Assembly: GCF_965213555.1 (NCBI RefSeq)
Contig: NZ_OZ243890.1
Span: forward strand, 2,108,001-2,172,000
Direction of reading: 5' to 3'
Length of the DNA stretch: 64,000 bases
Source: Acuticoccus sp965213555
Lineage (GTDB): Bacteria > Pseudomonadota > Alphaproteobacteria > Rhizobiales > Amorphaceae
Within the stretch, counting starts at the first letter, position 1. The number at the start of each line of letters is the position of its first letter. Shown here in pieces: positions 40,974-48,812 of the stretch. Under the pieces are notes generated by a model that saw nothing but the letters and a program-made list of their open reading frames with translations, was not told the DNA's origin and did not search any database. The position numbers and the translations under genes were made by a program.

Positions 40974-43316
40974 TCACTGGCGCTCGAGCGTTACGCCGTT
41001 CAGCGCGATGCAGGACCCCTGGTAGCTTCGCAGCGTGAGCGAGCCGTCCTCCAGCGACGCCCGGCACGTCAGCGGAAACGCGTCCGCGTCCTCACCACGC
41101 ACGTCGGTCATGCGCAGGAGGCCGTCCCGGAAGGAGTAGTTGCCGACGAGCTCGCCGCTGCCCTCGATGGCGAGGCCGAAGCGGCCGGCCGCGAAGGCGG
41201 CGCGCAGCGCGTCGTTGGCGAACGCTCCGCTCAGCTCCGGAGAGGCAGCATGCGGAGCCTCGACCGGCGCGGATGCGACCTCGCTGGCCGACACCTCCTC
41301 GGCAGCTGGCGCGTCGGCGGACGCGGCGACGGGGGTCGAGGCCGCATCGGCGGCTGCAGTTTCGCCCTCGTCCTGCTCGAGAGTCACTCCGTTCAGCGCG
41401 ACGCACGAACCCTGGTAGCGGCGCAGCTCGAGCGTGCCGCCTTCGAGCGTCGCCCGGCACGTCATCGGGAACGCCGCGGCGGCACCGCCCTCGACGCCGC
41501 TCATCCGCAGGAGCCCGTCCCGGAAGGTGAAGTCGCCGGTGACCTCGTCCCCCCCGTCGACGGCGAGGCCGAACCGGCCGTCCCGGAAGGTGGCGCGCAG
41601 CCGCTCGCTGGAGAACGACCCGGAAAGCTCGGGCGACGGCTCACCACGGTCCGCCGCCGCGGAGGGGCGCACCATGGTCACGTTCGTCTCATCCTCGGCT
41701 GCCGCCTCGTCCGCGGAGGGCCGAACCAAGGTGACGTTGTCCTGTGCGTCCTCAGCGGCCTGCGCAGCCGCGGCCTCGCGACCGGCAGCTGCCGAGGCCT
41801 CGGCGCCCTGCGACGCCTCCTCCGGCTCGCCGCCGTCCCCATCGGCGGTCAGCTCGTTGCGCAGGACGTCGATGGACGCGATCAGCGCGTCACGGCTCTC
41901 CTCGATCCGGCCGACCGCGGCGGTGAGCGCGCTGTTGCGCGTCTCGAGGTTGGCCACGGTGCGCGCCAGCGCCTGGCGCCGCTCGCCAAGCTCGGCGACC
42001 TCAGCACGAACGGCGGCGAGGTCGGCCTGCGCGTCTTCCGCGGAGATCGGCCGTCCCTCCAGGCGATCCTCCAGCTCGGCGTTCCTCTCCTCGAGCCTCG
42101 CGGTGTCCTCCTCACGGGTGCGGCGCTGCTCGGTGAGCTGCGCCACCTCCTGCTCCAGCCGCGACTGGCGCTGCTCCGCTTGCTGCGCGGTGCGTTCGAG
42201 CTCCTCGTTGCGCGCCGTCAGCGTTTCGATCTCCCCCTGCAGCGCGTCGCGGCGATCCTGGAGGCCGCGCACCTCCTCCTGCAGCGTCGCCTGGCGCTCC
42301 GATGCCTCCGCGGCGGCAGCCTCCAAGCGCTGGTTCTCCCGCTGCAGCGTGGACTGACGCTGGGCCGCCTCTCCTGCAGCATTCCTCAGGCGCTGGTTCT
42401 CCTGCTCGAGGGCAGCGACCTCGGTGTTCAGCGTCTGCCGCTGGTCGGCGAGCCGATTGACCTCGGTCTCCAGCGTCGACTGGCGCGCCTCCGCGGCGGC
42501 AATCTCCGCCTGTGCACCGCCGAGGGCCTCGCGCGAGTCCTCGATCTCGCGCAGCAGCGCCTCGTTCTGGTCGGTCAGCGTGGTGATCTCCACCTCGAGC
42601 TGCTCGCGCGTGCTGGTGAGCTCCTCGAGCTCGGAACGGACCGCGCCGAGGGTCTCGCGAACGTCCTCTACCTCCATGCGACGGCCCTGGAGACGCTCCT
42701 CCGCCTCGAGGAGGCTCTGGGTGAGCGCGTCACCCTGCTGCTCCAGCGTGCCGACGGTGCTCGTCAGCTCCTCCCGGTTCGCCTCGAGCTGGCCGACGTT
42801 GGCCTGCACCTGCTCGAGCCGTGATTCAGCCTCGGCGGCGGCGTCCTCGACGGTGGCGAGCTCGCCGCGCAGGGCCGCCAGCCGCTCCTCCGCGAGGTTG
42901 CGCTCCTCGGTAAGGTTGGCGAGCTCGTCGCGCGCGGCCTGCGTCTCCTGCTGGCTGCGCGTCCCGGCGGCCTGCAACGCGGCCTCGGCCTCCTGCCGCC
43001 GAGCCTCGGCCTCCTGCGCGGCCGCCTCGGCCTCCTCGCGGCGGCGCTCGGCGTCCCCAGCGGCGGTCTCCACCTCCAGCAACGAGCCGGACGCGGTGCT
43101 GAGAGCGGTCAGCTCCTCCTCCAGCGACTGCTGGCTACCGGTCAGCTCCTGGAGGAGCGTGGTGAGGCGGTCGCGCTCCTGCGATCCCTCGTTGAGCAAC
43201 ACGGTAAGCTCGTCACGCTCGCGCGAGCCTTGGACGGCGGACGTGATCGCCGCCGCGATCGCGAGCAGCGCGATCACCGACACGACGATGAACAGCGGTT
43301 GGCGCAACACGTTCAT
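40974..43316 (-). CDS. Membrane-anchored coiled-coil protein with two tandem C-terminal domains
   Basis: The 780-residue protein has one N-terminal membrane helix (LRQPLFIVVSVIALLAIAAA, residues about 4-24), then a nearly uninterrupted coiled coil of about 460 residues rich in Glu, Gln, Arg and Ala, so the bulk probably lies in the periplasm. After a linker with QDNVTLVRPSADEAAAEDE and TNVTMVRPSA come two copies of an approximately 88-residue domain (SPELSG...FRDGRFGLAVDGG...SCVALNGVTLEQ and SPELSG...FAAGRFGLAIEGS...SCIALNGVTLERQ), each with two cysteines (MTCRATL/SCVAL, LTCRASL/SCIAL). GGAGAG precedes the ATG at 43316. I do not recognise the C-terminal domain. A role bridging membrane and cell wall is a guess. 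Confidence 0.8.
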   Translation of the reverse strand: MNVLRQPLFIVVSVIALLAIAAAITSAVQGSRERDELTVLLNEGSQERDRLTTLLQELTGSQQSLEEELTALSTASGSLLEVETAAGDAERRREEAEAAAQEAEARRQEAEAALQAAGTRSQQETQAARDELANLTEERNLAEERLAALRGELATVEDAAAEAESRLEQVQANVGQLEANREELTSTVGTLEQQGDALTQSLLEAEERLQGRRMEVEDVRETLGAVRSELEELTSTREQLEVEITTLTDQNEALLREIEDSREALGGAQAEIAAAEARQSTLETEVNRLADQRQTLNTEVAALEQENQRLRNAAGEAAQRQSTLQRENQRLEAAAAEASERQATLQEEVRGLQDRRDALQGEIETLTARNEELERTAQQAEQRQSRLEQEVAQLTEQRRTREEDTARLEERNAELEDRLEGRPISAEDAQADLAAVRAEVAELGERRQALARTVANLETRNSALTAAVGRIEESRDALIASIDVLRNELTADGDGGEPEEASQGAEASAAAGREAAAAQAAEDAQDNVTLVRPSADEAAAEDETNVTMVRPSAAADRGEPSPELSGSFSSERLRATFRDGRFGLAVDGGDEVTGDFTFRDGLLRMSGVEGGAAAAFPMTCRATLEGGTLELRRYQGSCVALNGVTLEQDEGETAAADAASTPVAASADAPAAEEVSASEVASAPVEAPHAASPELSGAFANDALRAAFAAGRFGLAIEGSGELVGNYSFRDGLLRMTDVRGEDADAFPLTCRASLEDGSLTLRSYQGSCIALNGVTLERQ

Positions 43317-43490
43317 GGAGCTCTCCTGCTGGCCGCGGACCATGTGCACTAAACTGGTCCTCGTGTCCCAGCTGTCAGCCTCAAATCACCGGAGATGGCA
43401 AGATGGGCGCTCGTCCCGAGCGCGCAGCCCCCTTGCTCCGGCTGGAGGTCGGCTGCGTGACCCCCTAGACTGCGCGAGGGAGGACCGTGG

Positions 43491-44399
43491 ATGGACAACG
43501 ACAGGATCGCCTTCGTCGGGCTCGGCGCGATGGGGCTCGGCATGGCGAAGGTGCTCGTCCGCTCGGGCTTCAGGGTATGCGGCTTCGACGCCGACGAGGC
43601 GCGCGAGCAGGAGTTCGCCGGCAGCTCCGGTGTGCCTGCCGACCCCGGTTCGGTCACCGGCGTCGCGGCGGCGGTGCTGTCGGTGGTCAATGCCGAGCAG
43701 GTTGAGGGGATCCTCTTCGGGGACGGACGGTTCGGTCCGGGGGGCCTCGCTGGCGCCCTCGCCGAGGGCGCGGTGGTGGTCAACACGGTGACCGTGCCGC
43801 CCTCCTTCGCCGAGCGGACCGCCGCGCGGGTCGGCGCGGACCGCTACCTCGACGCGCCGGTGTCCGGAGGGACCAAGCGAGCCGCGGAGGGGGCGCTCTC
43901 GATCCTGGCGTCCGGCACTCCGGAAGCCTTCCGCCGCGCCGAGCCGGTGCTCGAGGCGATGGCGCAGACCGTCTACCGGCTGGGCGAGGAGGCCGGCCGG
44001 GGCTCAGCCATGAAGGCCGTCAACCAGCTCCTCGCTGGCGTGCACATCGTCGCGGCGGCCGAGGCGATCACCTTCGGCATGCGCCAGGGCCTCGACCCGG
44101 GACAGATCGTCGACGTGATCGGCGAGTGCGCCGGCAACTCCTGGATGCTGCAGAACCGCGGACGGCACATCGTCGAGGGCGACTGGACGCCGCTGTCGGC
44201 GGTGGAGATCTTCGTCAAGGACATGGGCCTCGTGTCGGACATCGCGCGGGAGGCCCGCTTCGGGGCGCCCATGTCGGCGGTGGCGCTGCAGATGTTCCTG
44301 GCCGCGTCGGGCTCGGGCCACGCGCGCGAGATGGACGCAGCGGTGGCGAAGGTCTACGCGCGCCAGTCGGGCCTCGCCCTGCCGGGGGACGCGGCGTGA
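43491..44399 (+). CDS. ltnD: L-threonate/tetronate dehydrogenase, beta-hydroxyacid dehydrogenase family
   Basis: The 302-residue protein begins with the NAD-binding fold IAFVGLGAMGLGMAKVLV and contains the family signature DAPVSGGTKRAAEGALSILA and the catalytic lysine in GSAMKAVNQLL (about residues 165-175). Its closest relatives are 3-hydroxyisobutyrate-like dehydrogenases that oxidise L-threonate or D-erythronate to 2-oxotetronate. The following genes encode an oxotetronate kinase and an isomerase, which fixes the assignment. It overlaps the kinase gene by four bases. Confidence 0.9.
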   Translation: MDNDRIAFVGLGAMGLGMAKVLVRSGFRVCGFDADEAREQEFAGSSGVPADPGSVTGVAAAVLSVVNAEQVEGILFGDGRFGPGGLAGALAEGAVVVNTVTVPPSFAERTAARVGADRYLDAPVSGGTKRAAEGALSILASGTPEAFRRAEPVLEAMAQTVYRLGEEAGRGSAMKAVNQLLAGVHIVAAAEAITFGMRQGLDPGQIVDVIGECAGNSWMLQNRGRHIVEGDWTPLSAVEIFVKDMGLVSDIAREARFGAPMSAVALQMFLAASGSGHAREMDAAVAKVYARQSGLALPGDAA

Positions 44400-45640
44400 T
44401 CCTCGGCGCCATCGGCGACGACTTCACCGGCTCGTCCGACCTCGGGCTCATGCTCGCGGACGGCGGGATGCGAACCGTGCAGTACGTCGGCGTCCCCTCG
44501 GGTCCGGCGGACGGCGAGGTGGAGGCCGGTGTCGTCGCGCTGAAGTCGCGCTCCATCGCCCCCGAAGAGGCGGTGCGCCAGTCCCTCGCCGCACTCGAGT
44601 GGCTGCGCGCAGCGGGGTGCCAGCAGGTCCTGTTCAAGATCTGCTCGACGTTCGACTCCACTCCGCGCGGCAACATCGGCCCCGTCGCCGAGGCGCTGAT
44701 CGACGCGCTCGGGACGAGGGACCCCGTCGTCGTCTGCCCGGTGTTCCCGGCGACGGGGCGCACGCTCTACATGGGTCACCTCTTCGTGGACGATGCGCTC
44801 CTGTCGGAGTCCGGCCTGCAGAACCATCCCATCAACCCAATGACCGACCCCGACATCCGCCGTTGGCTCGACCGCCAGAGCCGCGGCGAGGTCGGCCATG
44901 TGCGCCTTGCGACGGTCCGACAAGGCGCCGCAGCGTGCCGTGAGGCGCTGATCGCCGAGCGCGATGCTGGCCGCCAGCTCGCCGTGGTCGACGCCATCGA
45001 CGACGACGACCTCACGGTGATCGCGGACGCTGCCGAGGGGTTCGACCTCATCGTTGGAGGCTCGGGCGTCGCCCTCGGACTGCCCGCGCTCTACCGCCGC
45101 GCCGGGCTGATCGGCGAGAGCGCGGGCGCGTGGTCGGGGCTGCCCGGCAAGGCGGTGGCGCTGTCGGGCTCCTGCTCGAAGGCGACGCGGGGGCAGGTGC
45201 GCCTGCACGCCGAGGCAGGCCCGCAGCGCCGCATCGATCCCGATCGCCTCATGGGGGGCGAGGAGGCGGCCGACGAGCTCGCCGACTGGGCGATGGCGGC
45301 GGATGGGCTGCCCCTCATCACCTCCTCGGAGGACCCGGACGCCGTCGCCGCGGCGCAGGCGCGGCACGGTGCGGAGGCCCTGGCTGCCGCCCTCGAAGAC
45401 CTGTTCGGGGCGACGGCGCAGGCGCTGGTCGCGCGCGGCGCTCAGCGCCTGATCGTCGCGGGGGGCGAGACCTCCGGCGCCGTCGTCACCGCGCTCGGCC
45501 TCGAGGCGCTCGAGATCGGGCCGAAGATCGACCCCGGCGTGCCGGCACTGCGCTCCGGCGACCTCGCCCTCGCGCTGAAGTCCGGCAACTTCGGCGCGCC
45601 GGACTTCTTCGCCAAGGCGATGCGGGTGATGGGCCCATGA
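44396..45640 (+). CDS. otnK: 3-oxo-tetronate kinase (DUF1537 family)
   Basis: The 414-residue protein starts at a GTG that overlaps the dehydrogenase stop (GTGA). It has the DUF1537 blocks GAIGDDFTGSSDLGLMLADG, FKICSTFDSTPRGNIGPVAE, VVCPVFPATGRTLYMGHLFV, the GGSGVALGL motif and the C-terminal nucleotide-binding segment RLIVAGGETSGAVVTALG and ALKSGNFGAPDFF. It phosphorylates 3-oxo-tetronate at C4 using ATP. It is the middle gene of the operon. Confidence 0.92.
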   Translation: MILGAIGDDFTGSSDLGLMLADGGMRTVQYVGVPSGPADGEVEAGVVALKSRSIAPEEAVRQSLAALEWLRAAGCQQVLFKICSTFDSTPRGNIGPVAEALIDALGTRDPVVVCPVFPATGRTLYMGHLFVDDALLSESGLQNHPINPMTDPDIRRWLDRQSRGEVGHVRLATVRQGAAACREALIAERDAGRQLAVVDAIDDDDLTVIADAAEGFDLIVGGSGVALGLPALYRRAGLIGESAGAWSGLPGKAVALSGSCSKATRGQVRLHAEAGPQRRIDPDRLMGGEEAADELADWAMAADGLPLITSSEDPDAVAAAQARHGAEALAAALEDLFGATAQALVARGAQRLIVAGGETSGAVVTALGLEALEIGPKIDPGVPALRSGDLALALKSGNFGAPDFFAKAMRVMGP

Positions 45641-46389
45641 CCGCGCCCATCACGTTCTCCGCCAACCTCGGCTTCCTCTGGAAGGACCGGCCGTTCCTGG
45701 AGCGCATCGCCGCCGCGCGGGCCGCCGGCTTCCAGGCGGTGGAGTTCCACGACGATGCCCAGCGCGAGGATGCCGCCGCGGTGCGCGACGCCCTCGGGGG
45801 GATGACGGTGGTCGGCCTCAACGCGCGGATGGGTGAGGACGCCGGCGCGGCGCTGCCCGGCCGCGACGAGGCAGCGCGCGCCGACATCGCCGAGGCCATC
45901 GAGACGGCGCGTGCGGTGGGCGCGGGCGCCGTGCACGTCCTCTCCGGCATCACGGACGACGCCGGAGGCACCGACCGGCTCGTGGCGCGACTGACGGAGG
46001 CGGCGGACGCTGCGACCGACCTCGTCATGCTGATCGAGCCGCTGTGCCCCCAGGCGATGCCGGGCAGCTTCCTCACCACCGTGGAGCAGGCGGCCGACGT
46101 CCTCTCTCGCGTCGCGCGGCCGAACGCCAAGATCATGTTCGACTGCTTCCACGTGCAGCGCGCGGGCGGCGACGTCCTGGCGCGCTTCCGCACCCACGTC
46201 GGCGCCATCGGTCACGTGCAGATCGCCGGAGGGCTGACCCGGCAGGAGCCCGACCGCGGCGAGCTCGATTACCGCTTCCTGCTGCCTGCCTTCCGCGAGG
46301 CGGGCTACGACGGGCCGTTCGGCTGCGAGTACAACCCGGCCGGCACGGTCGAGGACGGCCTCTCGTGGATGCGCGAGCTCACCGCCTGA
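45637..46389 (+). CDS. otnI: 2-oxo-tetronate isomerase (hydroxypyruvate isomerase family)
   Basis: The 250-residue protein has the TIM-barrel pattern of the hydroxypyruvate isomerase family: SANLGFLWKDRPFLERIAAA, AVEFHDD, VHVLSGITDDAGG, LIEPLCPQAMPG, IMFDCFHVQRAGGD and FGCEYNPAGTVEDGLSWM. Conserved Glu and His residues in these strands bind the metal. It interconverts 2-oxo- and 3-oxo-tetronate before the kinase. It overlaps otnK by four bases (ATGA) and its end overlaps the convergent transporter gene by 11 bases. No aldolase/decarboxylase (otnC) is nearby. Confidence 0.9.
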   Translation: MTAPITFSANLGFLWKDRPFLERIAAARAAGFQAVEFHDDAQREDAAAVRDALGGMTVVGLNARMGEDAGAALPGRDEAARADIAEAIETARAVGAGAVHVLSGITDDAGGTDRLVARLTEAADAATDLVMLIEPLCPQAMPGSFLTTVEQAADVLSRVARPNAKIMFDCFHVQRAGGDVLARFRTHVGAIGHVQIAGGLTRQEPDRGELDYRFLLPAFREAGYDGPFGCEYNPAGTVEDGLSWMRELTA

Positions 46390-47308
46390 GCTGCGCGATG
46401 GCGATGCCTGAGAGGATGAGCGCCCAGCCGGCGGCGTGGTGCAACCCGACGGTCTCGCCGAGGAACGCGACGCCGGCCACCGAGCCGAACACGGGAATGA
46501 GGTGGAAGAACGGGCTCGCCCGGTTCGAGCCGATCAGCGCGATGGCGCGGTTGTAGCACAGGTAGGCGATCACCGCGGCGAAGATCGTCACGTAGGCGAG
46601 CGCCGCGAGCACCCGAGCATCGAACGATATCGGCGCGCCGCGCGCGATCTCGAAGAGGGTGAACGGGGCGAGCGCGACCTGCCCGACCAGGATCGTCGCG
46701 ACGAGGAGCGACATGGGATGCACGCGCGGGGCGTCGCGCAGGAGCACGGTGTAGAACGCCCACACCCACTGGCCTGCGATGATGACGAGGTCGCCCTGGT
46801 TGAAGCTGAACGATGCCAGCACGGCGATCTGACCCTTGGAGAGCACCACAAGGGCGCCGAGCGACGCCGCCACGATGCCGAGGGCCTGGGGCAGGGTCAG
46901 TCGGTCGCGGTACACGACGTAGCCCGCCGCGGCGATCGTGATGGGGAAGATCGCGGCGAGCAGCGTGGCGTTCACCACCTGGGTGGTCTGGAGGCCGACG
47001 TAGACCAGCGTGTTGTAGATGCCGATCCCGAGCACGCCGAGGAGGACGACGGTGCGTGCCTTCGCCCTCAGCGCCGGCCAGTCCCGGCGCAAGTGGGGGT
47101 AGGTGATCGACAGCAGGATCAGGAAGGCGAGGGCCCATCGCACCTGCGCGAGGACGATGGGCGAGATCTCCCCAGCGATGGCCCGCGCCGAGACGAAGTT
47201 GCCGGACCACAGCACCATGGTGAGGACGAGGAGGGCGTATGGTGCCTCCGTCAGGGCGCCGAGGCGCGCGCGCCGGCCCGTTCCGTCCCGCGCGCCGGCG
47301 CTGGGCAT
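46379..47308 (-). CDS. DMT superfamily (EamA) transporter
   Basis: The 309-residue protein has ten hydrophobic segments arranged as two EamA repeats of five (for example YALLVLTMVLWSGNFVSARA and WVWAFYTVLL; GVLGIGIYNTLVYVGLQTTQ and AALAYVTIFAAVIAYLCYNR). Such permeases export amino acids or other metabolites; the substrate cannot be inferred. The first 24 residues may be cytoplasmic. It is transcribed towards the tetronate operon, divergent from purA. Confidence 0.9.
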   Translation of the reverse strand: MPSAGARDGTGRRARLGALTEAPYALLVLTMVLWSGNFVSARAIAGEISPIVLAQVRWALAFLILLSITYPHLRRDWPALRAKARTVVLLGVLGIGIYNTLVYVGLQTTQVVNATLLAAIFPITIAAAGYVVYRDRLTLPQALGIVAASLGALVVLSKGQIAVLASFSFNQGDLVIIAGQWVWAFYTVLLRDAPRVHPMSLLVATILVGQVALAPFTLFEIARGAPISFDARVLAALAYVTIFAAVIAYLCYNRAIALIGSNRASPFFHLIPVFGSVAGVAFLGETVGLHHAAGWALILSGIAIAQLRR

Positions 47309-47486
47309 CCTGATCCATCCTCACCGCGCACGTCGCGCGCTTGCCTTGGGATGCACCATTGGGCCAGAACCCGCGCACCGCCGCCAACCGCTCCCGTGGC
47401 CTGTCGCACGCCGGGATGCCGTTGGCCACGGGCTGCGCAAGCGAACGACGGGCGGCGCCCGCTCGAGAGGGGACACGACCGACACG

Positions 47487-48776
47487 ATGGGCAGCGTTGT
47501 GGTTGTCGGCTCCCAGTGGGGCGACGAGGGCAAGGGAAAGATCGTCGACTGGCTGTCGGAGCGCGCCGACGTCATCGTGCGCTTCCAGGGCGGGCACAAC
47601 GCCGGCCACACGCTGGTGATCGACGGCGTGACCTACAAGCTGTCGCTGCTGCCCTCGGGCGTCGTGCGGCCGGGCAAGGTGTCCGTCATCGGCAACGGCG
47701 TCGTCCTCGACCCTCAGGCGCTGCTCGCGGAGATCACGGCGGTGCGCGCGCACGGCGTCGAGGTGTCGCCGGCGACCTTGAAGGTGGCCGAGACGGTGCC
47801 GCTCATCCTGTCCGTCCACCGCGACCTCGACCGGCTGCGCGAGGCAGCGTCCGGCGCCGGCGCCATCGGCACGACGGGGCGCGGCATCGGCCCCGCCTAC
47901 GAGGACAAGGTGGGTCGCCGCGCGGTGCGGCTCGCCGACATCACCGACGGCGAGGGGCTGCGCGCGCGCATCGACCGCCTCCTCGCGCACCACAACGCCC
48001 TGCGCATCGGCCTCGGCGCCGAGCCCGTCGCCGCCGGCACGATCGCCGACGAGCTCGAGGCGGCGCGGCCCGTCCTCGCCTACGCGGACGCCACGTGGCG
48101 CACCCTGCGCGAGGCTCGGCGCGCGGGACGCAACATCCTCTACGAGGGCGCGCAGGGCGCCATGCTCGACATCGACCACGGGACGTTCCCCTACGTCACC
48201 TCGTCGAACACGGTGGCGGGTCAGGCTGCGGCCGGAAGCGGCGTCGGTCCCACTTCCCTCGGCCGAACGCTCGGGATAACGAAGGCCTACACGACGCGGG
48301 TCGGCAACGGACCGTTCCCGACCGAGCAGGACAACGCGATCGGCGCACGGCTCGGCGAGCGCGGCGCGGAGTTCGGCACGGTGACCGGCCGCAAGCGGCG
48401 CTGCGGCTGGTTCGACGCCGTCCTGGTCCGCCAGGCGGTGGAGACCGGCGGGATCGACGGGCTCGCGCTCACCAAGCTCGACGTGCTCGACGGGCTCGAC
48501 GAGCTCAAGATCTGCGTCGCCTACGATCTGGACGGTGCGCGGCTCGACCGTCTGCCTGCCGATGCGCTGCGGCAATCGAAGGTTCAGCCAGTGTACGAAA
48601 CGGTCCCTGGCTGGTCCGGATCGACCCGGGGGGCGCGCTCTTGGAACGCGCTGCCGGCGGAGGCGGTCAAGTACGTGCGTCATGTCGAGGAGTTGGTCGG
48701 TGCGCGTGTCTCCATGTTGTCGACGAGCCCAGAACGAATTGATACGATACTTGTTGACGACCCTTTTCAAATTTAG
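47487..48776 (+). CDS. purA: Adenylosuccinate synthetase
   Basis: The 429-residue enzyme makes adenylosuccinate from IMP, aspartate and GTP. Motifs are complete: the P-loop VGSQWGDEGKGK with catalytic Asp14, GHNAGHTLV with His, GTTGRGIGPAYEDK for IMP, the QG in EGAQGAMLDIDHGTFPYVTS, the TTRVGNGPFPTE loop and the GTP-binding ALTKLDVLDGL. Length is normal. GAGAGGGGAC precedes the ATG. The protein at 48813 follows closely, an order common in Hyphomicrobiales. Confidence 0.97.
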   Translation: MGSVVVVGSQWGDEGKGKIVDWLSERADVIVRFQGGHNAGHTLVIDGVTYKLSLLPSGVVRPGKVSVIGNGVVLDPQALLAEITAVRAHGVEVSPATLKVAETVPLILSVHRDLDRLREAASGAGAIGTTGRGIGPAYEDKVGRRAVRLADITDGEGLRARIDRLLAHHNALRIGLGAEPVAAGTIADELEAARPVLAYADATWRTLREARRAGRNILYEGAQGAMLDIDHGTFPYVTSSNTVAGQAAAGSGVGPTSLGRTLGITKAYTTRVGNGPFPTEQDNAIGARLGERGAEFGTVTGRKRRCGWFDAVLVRQAVETGGIDGLALTKLDVLDGLDELKICVAYDLDGARLDRLPADALRQSKVQPVYETVPGWSGSTRGARSWNALPAEAVKYVRHVEELVGARVSMLSTSPERIDTILVDDPFQI

Positions 48777-48812
48777 TTCGAGGCCTTTGGGCAGAAAGGG
48801 CGTGTGGTCGCA

